Shown here: positions 31,150 to 40,526 of the stretch, one piece after another
Position numbering within the stretch: the stretch's first letter is position 1
Layout of the letters: every line of letters begins with the position of its first letter
DNA from: Elgaria multicarinata webbii
Taxonomy: Eukaryota > Chordata > Lepidosauria > Squamata > Anguidae
Assembly: GCF_023053635.1 (NCBI RefSeq)
Contig: NC_086192.1
Location: forward strand, 16,592,001-16,656,000
Direction: 5' to 3'
Length of the DNA: 64,000 nt
Program-made: the position numbers and the translations under genes
The notes under the pieces: model-generated
Database searches by the model: none
What the model saw: the letters and a program-made list of their open reading frames with translations, nothing else
What the model was told of the DNA's origin: nothing

Positions 31150-31460
31150 AAGAGGAACCTTCACGCAATATTGTTCAGTACAAATAAGCACAAATATTTT
31201 AACAATATAGCAACGAGGCATCTATCGGGACATAAAAAAATAAATCCGAATATATAGAACCCCAAAACAATAACATAATCAACGAAATGTGTTTCAGCAC
31301 CAGTCTTCATCAGAGGCCCCATAGAAACACCGGGCCTAGAGGGTTCTGAATAAATCTTTGATTGGAGGGCTGGAAAAACCCATCCATGTAACGTAGACGT
31401 AGGTAAGCAATTGTTCAATAACATGGTCCTCAAAAACAGTGAAGCAACAGCTAACAATTT
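31150..31460 (-). repeat. Unclassified repeat-like block with a hammerhead-like core
   Basis: The minus strand holds CTGATGA (31,307-31,313) and GAAAC 11 bases later. Seven-base partners GTGTTTC and GAAACAC (31,289-31,295 and 31,324-31,330) enclose them. The flanks are AT-rich and resemble mobile-element ends. No coding sequence is seen. Confidence 0.3.
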
Positions 31461-31469
31461 AGATGTAAA

Positions 31470-31955
31470 GTTCATTTAAAAAAACTTTCCTTTCCTGAAA
31501 CAGTTTCAAGCCCACCTGTGAAGAATTCTTCAGGTGGAGAAGTGCCAACCAGAGGAATAGGAACTCCTCATGAGTAAAGGCTCTGATTGTAAAAGGACCA
31601 TTCCTCAGGTGGTCTGGAGAGCTGGCCACCGTGCTCTGGGTGGGACAACCATTCCTTTCCATCCCTAGAGCCTTGCAACCTCTTCTTTCTCTTCCTGACC
31701 CCCTTCTCTCGCTCTCCTGTGCCCGGGACCCCTGCTGAGATGCCGTTCCTTGGGCCAGGCTTGACTTTAGCTCTGCCACAGACCCCGCTTCGTGTCTGCA
31801 CACTCTCCTTGGCTCGTAACTGTGGGCTTCTGGACTCCGCCTCCCTTTTGACTTTGCTGTACAGGCTTGCCCCAGGAAAGAGCTTGGCTCAGACACAGAA
31901 GGGCTGCTAATCAGCTTATAGTCCTGCTGTTTAGTTCATGGTTTAACTGTGGTTA
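31470..31955. other. Intergenic, no gene recognised
   Basis: No repeat family or exon identified. Confidence 0.45.
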
Positions 31956-31956
31956 T

Positions 31957-32131
31957 GTCTAGGGTGACCCTATGGAAAGGAGGACAGGGCTCCTGGATCT
32001 TTAACAGTTGTGTAGAAAAGGGAATTTCAGCAGGTGTCATTTATAGGCATGCAACCCCTGGTGAAATGCCCTCTTCACCGCAAGAGCTGCAGGAGCCCTG
32101 CCCTCTTTTGTATCTGGTCACTCTAGTATAG
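31957..32131. mobile_element. MITE with CTAGGGTGACC ends
   Basis: Left end CTAGGGTGACC and right end GGTCACTCTAG are inverted repeats around about 150 non-coding bases ('aggaggacagggctcctgga', 'gaatttcagcaggtgtcatt'). This looks like an abundant squamate DNA element. Confidence 0.65.
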
Positions 32132-32139
32132 CTCTCTAC

Positions 32140-33290
32140 TTTTTTGCCTGCCTCCTGACTTCTCTTGCTTCAAACTGCCCTACACTTTGACTTTTGCCTG
32201 CCTCCTGGCTTTGCTAAATGGGTCCTCCCACCCTCCCGTTAGCCCCAGAGCTGACCCAGCCCCAGCAGGACATACTGGTAACAGCTCAGGGAAGGTTTTG
32301 GCCATCATTTCCGGTGTGATGAGCAGGAGGCACTTTTGAGGGTCCTAAGAGGCCCTTCTGCCAAAGAAAGGGAGCTGTGAGTTCCAGGGTCATACACCCC
32401 ATTTTCCTATGGGGTAAGCCAGTCCAGGTCTGACCCTGAGGTACAAATCTCAGCCATAATGACTGTGGCTTGATGGTTTTTATGAAGGCGTTGAATTTGA
32501 CATACAAACTCAACTTGAAATGGTTCCAAGTAGGTAAAGCCAACAACCCCTTGGCAGATGATGCTGACTGGGGATCATGGTCTGTTGAAAAGTGATCGCA
32601 GATTGAAGACAATCCAGCACATGTGCGAAGAGTTATTGTTGTGCACGGGTCTGTTTACAATTTTGAGCCTGATCCCGCAAAAATGATAGATCAGCAGGCA
32701 ATTTCCTGTGTCACAAATGAAAACCCAATGAACTTCTCCTGCAAATTTGGCTTTTATTTTATCAATTTATGGGAAATGTGTTCATCACTTTTTTCATTAT
32801 AAGCTAGCTCAAAGCAGCTTATATAAAAACCATGCTGCTGATTTAGTGGAAGTGGCAGGCAGTGTGCAATTTAGCAGGCGTTCTGTAGAAATGGGAAAGG
32901 GCTTCCTAAAAGTGCTGTAATGCAGCGTACATTTATTTCCACGAACTTTTGTCCCCAAACTCAAGAGTGGTAGTGTTGGGGGGGGGGCTTTGTACGCCAC
33001 CCAGTTCGTTGATCCGCTCCATGGCACAGACTGAAATCAGTTTCATGCCCATTTCGTGGTCCCTGCTGCCAGGAGAACTGTGGTTTGGTGAAGTCCTGGG
33101 AGCATTCCAATAAATACCCCCCCCCCCGTTCCAATTGTATTCCACCTTTCTTTTACAAGAAAACTCAAGGCCATCTCTCTCTCCCCCCACCCCCATGCAT
33201 GTGTTTGGAAATAGAGAAAAGTTTAGCCACCACTGAAAGCCTCTGGAAAAAAGCCACATCTTTGCCAAATGACAGCATGTTCACAGGAGG
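32140..33290. other. Intergenic, no gene recognised
   Basis: Two near-copies of a 'cttttgcctgcctcctg' phrase occur at 32,140-32,210. Otherwise unremarkable. Confidence 0.45.
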
Positions 33291-33292
33291 GC

Positions 33293-33515
33293 GTTTATTT
33301 ATTTATTGGACTTCTATCTCTCCTCTTTATCTCCAAGGAGGTGTACCTGAGCCTCTTCCTCTCCATTTTTATCCTTACAACACCCCTGTGAGGTAGGTTA
33401 GGCTGAGAGTGTGTGACTGGCCCAAAGTCACCCAGGGAGCATCATGGCTGAGTGGGGATTCGAACCTGGGTCTCCCCAGTCCAACGCTCTCGCCACTACA
33501 TGAGAACGCTGGACG
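33293..33515 (-). mobile_element. Sauria-type SINE
   Basis: Reverse complement order: (TTTA) tail, 'aacacccctgtgaggtaggt', 'gtcacccagggagcatcatg', then 'gattcgaacctgggtctccc', the tRNA-like B box. Confidence 0.8.
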
Positions 33516-33519
33516 AGGT

Positions 33520-34300
33520 GCACCCTTGGTGTGATCCAGCCTGGCTCCTCCGATGTCCTTGTGCTGCTCAGTCCCATACAGCCTGGTCCAAGTTCACACA
33601 GGGCTTCTCTGGGGACCCCTCCGAAGGAGCTATGGGTCAAGCCAGCCCGCAAGCGAGGCACAAGTCCCTTTGCTCCAGAGACAGGCCGTGGCCTCGTGGG
33701 TGCAGATTCCGGCACAGGGAGCCACAAACTCTGCATGGCCGTGGCTGCACATAGTTTAGTGGCGTGCTTGGTGTTCCGCCCTGGGTTTGGCATGGCGAGA
33801 GATCGGCTGTATCCATGGCAGACAGTCAAGTGCTTGGGAAAACAGGACAGAGCTCAGAGATGCTGGGCTTGGTGTTCCCGTGCTCTGGAAGCAGCGCCTG
33901 CTGATTGCCCTCCCCACACGATGCTGGCACATGGGGCAGGCAGGCAGGCAGGCAGGCAGGCAGCTGGCCTCCACCGTTTCTTGGCCGCTCAGCCGCTGTG
34001 CTTCAGGAGAAAGGGGGGGCAGCTTTCCCGGCAGCTCTCTGGGCACTGCGCCCGGGCTTCGTCTTCCAGCGCCAGGCTAAGCCAGGCACTCAGGGCACCC
34101 TGGAGGCGCAGGGGTGGAAGGGGCTCAGAGCCCCGCGGCCTCTCCAGCGTCAGGGGCTGCTCCTGCACCATCCCCAGCATTGCTGGGCCCCCTGCTGCTA
34201 AGCGCCGGTGGGGCACACGGGACCCTGCGCCCGGTGGGCTGGGGAGGCTTCCAGCTCCGAGGAGACCTGGCCAGGGTGGAAACGATGCCGCCGTCTCAGC
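33520..34300. other. GC-rich intergenic, no gene recognised
   Basis: A (GGCA)n run lies at about 33,939-33,963. Long open frames occur on both strands because of base composition; none has a promoter, splice sites or known domain. Confidence 0.45.
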
Positions 34301-34304
34301 TGGG

Positions 34305-34331
34305 GAGGGGCTGTCGCTCAGCGGGGGACAC

Positions 34332-34372
<41 letters not shown>

Positions 34373-34530
34373 GGCTTGGCAGGCAGAAGGACCCAGGTTC
34401 GACCCCCGGCAGCATCTCCAAGCATAGGAAATGTCCGTGCCTGAAACCCCCAGAGACCACGGCTGCTGCCAATCAGTGTTGGCAGTACTGGCCTAGATGG
34501 ACCAAAGGTCAGGCTCAGGATAAGGCCTCA
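34305..34530 (+). mobile_element. tRNA-derived SINE with internal (CA)n
   Basis: 'ggggctgtcgctcagcgggg' (A-box region) is followed by (CA)n at 34,333-34,371, 'cccaggttcgacccccggca' (B box) and 'tactggcctagatggaccaa'. The microsatellite has expanded inside the tRNA-like head. Confidence 0.7.
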
Positions 34531-34599
34531 GGATGCTGGATTCCCGGGTCTCCTTCCTGGCTGAGCTGGAGCCAAATGAGAGCTTGTGCTTGAGGACTC

Positions 34600-34831
34600 C
34601 ATAGAATCATAGAATAGCAGAGTTGGAAGGGGCCCCCAAGGCCATCGAGTCCAACCCCCTGCTCAATGCAGGAATCCTCCCTAAAGCATCCCTGACAGAG
34701 GGCTATCCAGCTGCCTCTTGAAGGCCTCTAGTGTGGGAGAGCCCACGACCTCCCTAGGTCACTGGTTCCATTGTCGTACTGCTCTAACAGTCAGGAAGTT
34801 TTTCCTGATGTCCAGCCAGAATCTGGCTTCC
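34600..34831 (-). mobile_element. CR1 LINE 3' end
   Basis: 'catagaatcatagaatagca' to 'tttttcctgatgtccagcca', reverse complement of the standard CR1 end. Confidence 0.9.
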
Positions 34832-34839
34832 AGAGGTTT

Positions 34840-36900
34840 TCTCAATTCATTCATATGTATTAATTAGTGTTATCTAAATGCAGCTTGATGTAATAAAATC
34901 TCTTAAGCGTTTTACAGACAAACATAGTAAAAAAAATAAAAAAATCACTGCTGTAATACATATATAATGTAAACAGCTGTAATTTACAACACCGACAAGG
35001 ATGAAAAAGCAAAAGGCAGCAGCCGTTGCAGGCCCGGGAAACGCTCTCTCCATCCCCCTGGCCGTGGCCTGACTGCCCCATAGCCAAAGGATTGTCTCGT
35101 CTGATGGCTGAAGGGCCACTTTGCAGGTCATGTTCAGTGCCCATCTTGGTGCCTCCATCTTTGCCCAACTCTGGGGCCTTGCAGCTGGGCCCGCCCCACT
35201 GACTGAGAAACCTGCCGAGGAGCAGGGAGTGGGCTGGTGCGAGCCAACGTTGCCCGTGCGAGAAGCAAGCTTTTGAGTGAGACGGGATCCAGTTCAGGAT
35301 ACCGGGGTGGGGAGGGGCGAGAGGGGGGATCCGTGGCAGTGATGCTGCTACCTGGGCGTGATTGCAGGACTCCCTGCAGCCTTTCAAGAGCGTCTGGAAG
35401 TTTGGGCAACGGATAGAAAGGCGTAAAGACAGCAATGGTGGGGAGGGAGGCTGTTGGCTCACCTGACGGAAACATCGCGCAGGGTGCTGCAGGGGGCCTG
35501 GGCGCTCAGGTGTTTTCTCACAATCTATGAATGTTTCCAAAAATTCAGGCAAAAATTCACCCCAGATGCGCAAATCCCCTCCATGTACATTTTCATGTTT
35601 TGGCCTATGGGGGAAATGTGCATTTTTATCTGGTGGTTTGTGATTGTTTACATTTTTTCTATAACTAAATTTGCGTCTACAAGTCCATGGAATCTGTTCA
35701 TCTCCGTTGCTTCTTTACTCCAGAATGTGAGATGTAGCCTGATAGCTCCAACACTGCCTGTGACTAAGGGGACCACGCTGTGCATGTGGAGATAGAATAA
35801 ATCCCCCCCCCCGTCCAAACATGCATGGGATTGTACCCTAATTCACTGAAGGCACAACCCCCGGGACCCCCCAGCCAGCCATGCTGGGAGCTGTAGGGCT
35901 TTTCTTTTCCCTGTCTAAACGCGTCCAGGATTCGACTGTGCCTTCTTAAGACTTTGATCTCCTTACTGAAACTGCGTCTTTGCTGCAGACCACAACCGCT
36001 GCCTTGGATTTTGGGCTCCATTGTTTCTCCCCCACCCCAGTCTGAAGAAGAATTCTGGGGAACTTGAAAGTTTGCACAATCTTTTGTGGTATCTTCGTTG
36101 CTCCTAATTGCTCAACTGTAGATTTTAGATTTCTCTTTCTCTCACTCTCAGTCTCGGCTTTTCTTGTCTTCATTAACATTCCAAGTGGGACTTATTGTTT
36201 TGCTCTGCTTTCCACTGAATTTCATCTTGGCTGGGCTTCACCCGTGCCTGCCTGCCTGCCACACCACCGGCTGATTCCGCCCTTCAGGGCCCGGGCCCTG
36301 CTCCAGCCAAAGCTGGTTTGCCTGAGGTGGGGGTGGGGGTCTGTCTGGGGTAGCCCGTCAACACGCAGTCATCGGTTCTCCCTGTGTGTGAGTTTGTGCG
36401 GGCTTTGCTGTCCAGCATGAATAGAGCCGTGTGTTGGCAGCGAAGCGTCATCAGCCGTGTGTCCCCTGCTCTCCTCTGTCATTGCTGGGGTGTCGCATGC
36501 AGATTTGGGGGGGGCCCTGAACCTCTCGCCCTGCTCCTGCTCCCCGAGGTCAAGCAACCCCGCTGACTTCTGCAAGCTCAGTCCCTTCTGATGTCACTCA
36601 TCGCTCTTGGAAGGGTTCCCTGGCAGGCTGGCCCATCCCCACATCCCTGTGCCAAGAATGCCGTTGTTCCCAGAGACGGTGGACTCCCGGCCTCTCTCTT
36701 GGCCAGAGGCAGGCTGGGCCCCGCTTCGCCCCCACAGGCAAGCGCTGGAAGGGTTACTGCAGAGTCTTTCTGGATTGCAGCCATTCACTTCCTCTTTTGG
36801 TGCCCCCAGAGGAAGCTCTATTCCTGGTTCTACAGATTTAGCAAAATAATAATTTTTTAAAAAGTTAAAAAATGGGGCTGTTATGTCATCACTTCTGTGA
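34840..36900. other. Intergenic upstream of chemokine C
   Basis: An AT-rich piece (34,850-35,000) is followed by unique DNA. A minus-strand frame of about 113 codons at 35,134-35,475 has balanced composition but no recognised domain, weak splice sites and no poly(A) signal, so it is not called as a gene. Confidence 0.4.
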
Positions 36901-36923
36901 TATGAAGCACCAATTCTTTTCCA

Positions 36924-36933
36924 AGAAATCCCC
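36924..36933 (-). promoter_or_regulatory. kappaB-like site of chemokine C
   Basis: On the minus strand GGGGATTTCT, one base from the consensus GGGRNNYYCC, 22 bases upstream of the TATA box. An inducible NF-kappaB promoter is inferred. Confidence 0.45.
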
Positions 36934-36955
36934 GCCCTCCCCTGCCCTCCGCCAA

Positions 36956-36962
36956 TATAAAG
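36956..36962 (+). promoter_or_regulatory. TATA box of chemokine C
   Basis: TATAAAG about 130 bases before the ATG, with transcription likely starting near 36,986. Confidence 0.8.
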
Positions 36963-37087
36963 AGGAGAGCGATGTCCCGGTGTTCAGTGTGGAGCAAAGC
37001 AGAGCTTGCAAAGGACACCCCTGGCCTGATCCTGCTCCCAGCCAGCCAAGCCACCCAGCGCCTCCTCGCCAGCCGCCAACCACAACA

Positions 37088-38830
37088 ATGAACCCCTCCG
37101 TGGCTGCCTTCGCCGTCCTGCTGGTTGCAGCAGCTTTCCTCGCCCAGAGCCAGGCCTGGAATGGTAAGCCCCGGCCCCCTTCTCATTCTCAGCTTCGTGC
37201 CACGGTCTCCACTGAAGGAGACCTTGGCCTCTGCCCTGGGGGTACGACCATTTCAGCCTGGGCTGCACTGCTTGTGAGGCCAGGAGCCATTGCCTCTTGC
37301 AGGAGGAACGAGAGGCTGATCCCGGAAGCCTTTCCTCAGGTGGATGAGATGCCAAGAGGTCTCTCCTGAGCAGAGAGCGAGCAGAGTGGAGGCTTTCCTG
37401 CCACAACTTCACTGACACCCCCCCCCCCCCCGTTGCAGGAGATGGGGAAAGTGGGAGCTGAGCCAGAGACAGAGAGAGGCAGGCGGACAGAGAGAAGGGC
37501 ACAGCCCCCAAATGAGCCCTGGCGGGAGAGGAAGCGGTGGAGCGGGAGAAGGGGCAGGAAAGGGCACCTGAAGGGGCTCCCAAAGGGGAGTCCAAGGGGA
37601 GACACGTGCAGAGATCAGCTGCTAACTCACTCCAACTAGACCAGAGATCAGTTGCTAACTCACTCCATTCTGCCATCTCTTTCATAGATCCAAGCTTCTG
37701 CTGCTTCAGCTACAAAGAGAAACCAATTCCAGTGAAGCTCGTGAAATCCTTTGAACACACAAACTACCAGTGTGCCATGCCGGCTGTCATGTAAGTATTA
37801 AACTGTAATATTTCAAGGATTTATTTATTTTTTAAGTCATTCTCTGCAGCTAGCAGGAATGTGAAGAAAATTCCTTTGACTTCTGATTCCCCCATCCACC
37901 CTGATGAGAGGTGGGCACTAGAGCAACTTTCCCCAACCTGGAGCCCTCAAGATGTTCTGGGATGCACCTGCCTGGGACTGATGAGAGCTGTAGTACAACT
38001 CATCTATTTGGGAAAGACAGCTCCAGCGCCAGTCTGTGCAGTGATGTTTCCAAAAGGTCCCCCTGGTTGGAAGAAGCGGAGGGCAAAATTGGGGGAGTCT
38101 CCAATTTTGAGGAGGAAGACCTGCCCCCCCCCCCCGCAACACCTCTGACCTGGGGTGACTGCAAGGCAAAGAATTGTTTAGCTGGGGTTGCTTAGCTTAG
38201 GGGAAAAGAGGCAGAGAGAAATGACACATGTGGACAAAATTCTGCATGGGTTAGAGAATGCGGAGAGGGAGACATTTCTCTCTCTCTCTCTCAAAGTACT
38301 AGAACCCAACGGGGTCATTATCCCATGGAGCTGATGGGTGGGAGATTCAGGACAAATGAGAGGAAGGACTTCTTCACACAGCACAGAGTTAAACTATGGA
38401 ATTCACTACCAGAAGATGTAGTGATGGCCACCAATTTGGATGGCTTTAAGAGGGAGTTGGATAAATTCCTGGAAGAGAAGGTTACTAGCCCTGATGGTTG
38501 TGTGCTACCTCCAGTATCCAAGGCAGTAAGCCTGTGTGCACCAGTTGCTGGGGAACATGGGTGGGAGGGTGCTGTTGCACGGTGTCCTGGTTGTGGGTCC
38601 CTGGTCAACAGCTGGTCGGCCACTGTGTGAACAGAGTGCTGGATTAGGTGGACCCTCGGCTGATCCAGTATCAGGGCTCTTCTGATGTTCTAAATTGCCC
38701 CCCTCCCAACTTTCTAGCTTTTGACTAAAACACACGTCTCCTTTGCAGATTGTACACGAAAGGCGGTAGAAAGTTCTGTGCCGATCCCCAACAAACATGG
38801 GTCAAGAACATTTTGAGTCACTTCCAATGA
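37088..38830 (+). CDS. CC chemokine C (86 aa, three exons)
   Basis: Exons are 37,088-37,163 (leader, phase 1), 37,688-37,790 (103 nt, phase 2) and 38,749-38,830 with the TGA stop. Splice sites are G/GTAAGC, TTTCATAG, AT/GTAAGT and TTTGCAG. The leader MNPSVAAFAVLLVAAAFL is followed by likely cleavage after SQA. The mature protein is short: Trp-Asn-Asp-Pro-Ser-Phe, then CCFSY, EKPIPVKLVKSFEHT, QCAMPAVI, FCADP and TWVKNIL. These are all the landmarks of the CC family, with the usual four cysteines and the conserved Trp. Exon 2 is nine bases shorter than in A and B, mainly from a shorter N-terminus. It resembles the inflammatory CCL3/4/5 and MCP groups about equally, so no symbol is given. It lies tail to tail with PITPNM3, and intron 2 contains a CR1-like element. 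Confidence 0.93.
37926..38006. repeat. Dispersed SBS-like repeat in intron 2 of chemokine C
   Basis: 'tttccccaacctggagccct' and 'tgatgagagctgtagtacaa', the same family as at 17.3 and 21.5 kb. Confidence 0.5.
38290..38690 (+). mobile_element. CR1-like LINE 3' end (second subfamily)
   Basis: The longest copy of this subfamily. A frame reads RVKLWNSLPEDVVMATNLDG and then FKRELDKFLEEK, a CR1 ORF2 C-terminus. 'ctggattaggtggaccctcg' follows. It lies in intron 2 of chemokine C, in sense orientation. Confidence 0.8.
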
Positions 38831-39092
38831 AACTGACAACCCCTCCACCTCCGTCTCCCCCACAAGAAGGAAGGAGAAAGCAGACATCTCTTCGGCTGAG
38901 GTCTCACCTGACCCTCTCCTGACCATTTTGCACTATTAATAACTTAAGTGGGTTGTTTTTTTTAAAGAGAAGAACAAGTAATGTATTCTATTTAAATTAT
39001 GCCTTAATATTTGTAATGTATTTGTTTTAAAAGTTAAGTTACAACTGCGTAAAGGTTCTGTGAAATGTTGTCAAAAGATCTGAAACTTCTGT

Positions 39093-39098
39093 AATAAA
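39093..39098 (+). terminator. Poly(A) signal of chemokine C
   Basis: AATAAA 263 bases after the stop codon. The 3'UTR is AT-rich with ATTTA-type motifs near 38,990. Confidence 0.75.
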
Positions 39099-39119
39099 TC
39101 TCAGGGTAAAGGAATCCTT

Positions 39120-39798
39120 GTGTGCCTCAGACTCAACTCTCTTCACAGGGCGGCTTCCCTCATCTCAGAGCAAAGAGAGGCAGGTCCACAGAGGAGGGAA
39201 CGGTGTGGGTGTCCCTCACCTTCCTTTGGCGGGCAGTTTCCCCGAGTGTGGCAATTTATCGGTCTTTAGAGAGCCGTGTCCCTGATGGTTACATTGGTTA
39301 AAGTATCACACACACATTTATGCACTTAGATGCTTTGTAATTCTGGTGACAATAAAAATGAGAAACCACACAACTCCTCGGAGGGAGGGAGGGGGGCATC
39401 CCTTGGGGGGCGTCCAGGTGTGCACTAGCCAACAGGTGCTGTTCAGGGCCACCTTTGCGTGCAAACCTACAGAATCCCCACCATCAACAACCCAGTTAGA
39501 CCTTGGAAGGGAGAAGATTAATGCTTGCACTTTCTCCCCAAGAGCAATGCGCCAAGAGCAATGTGCCACAAGGCCCCTCCCTTGAGCCTTTTATGTGGGA
39601 CCAGGAGCAGCAGGGGGGCTCCCCAAAGACAACCCCCCCCTCCATCGGCTCCTTTCGAACAGGACAGGAAACATGCAATGGCGTTTCTGGATGGAGGGCT
39701 CCGACCACAGCTCATGCCAAGGCCTCTTTGGCTTTGGGGTATGGAGGAGGAAGAAGCCGCCTTGAGTCCCGGTATTGGGGGAAAGACAGGATATAATA

Positions 39799-39830
<32 letters not shown>

Positions 39831-40500
39831 GTGGGGGGGATGCCAGTGGAAGTGGACCGAGGGATGCGTTTGTTCTGGTCCGTTTCCCTTTTGATAGAAT
39901 CCAAGGCCGCCATGTTGAACCCACGGAGCAAGCAAATTGATGACTGGGGTGTGTGGGGTGTGTGTGTGTGTGTGTTGCTGCTGCTGACTTCTGAGGTGTG
40001 TTGAAAACAAATGCCATTGGCAAGTGAAGGGAAAGGTCACAAGAGCTGGATTCATGAGGCCAAAGGAAAAAGCTCTGCACACTTTGCAGGCTCATGAACA
40101 TCGCTTTGCCCAACGTGAGCTGCTACAGAGCGCAGTCTAATGTCTGGGAAGGAGAGCTTGGATTTTAACTACTCCCAGTGGAAGCTGGTGGCTTTGATGA
40201 CACCCACAGCCTTGAGAGCCACCAGCCTCCACTGGACTAGGTGACCCCTGAGGCCAATTCAACACTGATTCTAGGAGCGCCCCCACGTCCCAGGGGGTCT
40301 TCGAGCTGCAACACAGAAGCGCCTCAGAACAGTGGGGCCTTTATCATGGGCATGGAAAGGGGTGCAAGGCCCCACGAAAGGCCCACATGCCAGCGGAAGC
40401 TATGGGCAGGTGCTGTGGGGCGGCCAGAGAGGAGCCGCCCGGGAAGGATCGCTTTCGCAGGCGCGGAGTCCAACCCCGCATCAAAGCAACACACCCAAAA
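39120..40500. other. Intergenic between chemokine C and PITPNM3 (tail to tail)
   Basis: About 1.4 kb. Contains (GAT)n at 39,795-39,829, (GT)n at 39,959-39,974 and a hairpin MITE at 40,176-40,234. No gene is recognised. Confidence 0.55.
40176..40234. mobile_element. Short hairpin MITE
   Basis: CAGTGGAAGCTGGTGGCTTT pairs with the inverted AGAGCCACCAGCCTCCACTG at its other end, leaving about 20 bases between. It is a compact member of the family at 14,659. Confidence 0.7.
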
Positions 40501-40520
40501 AGTCCTGTCCAAGAAGGTGC

Positions 40521-40526
40521 TTTATT
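40521..40526 (-). terminator. Probable poly(A) signal of PITPNM3
   Basis: AATAAA on the minus strand about 3.1 kb after the PITPNM3 stop codon. This would make a long 3'UTR, as expected for this gene. Closer minus-strand signals such as one near 43,115 cannot be excluded. Confidence 0.45.

Noticed and set aside
33531-34427. Longest plus-strand open frame in the window (298 codons)
   Set aside because: It runs through the end of a SINE, a GGCA microsatellite and a (CA)n tract, and has no domain, promoter or splice support.
35134-35475. Minus-strand frame of 113 codons (MFPSGEPTASLPTIAVFTPF start) followed by AT-rich sequence
   Set aside because: Protein-like composition but no recognised family, weak splice sites and no minus-strand poly(A) signal nearby. 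Kept only as a note.
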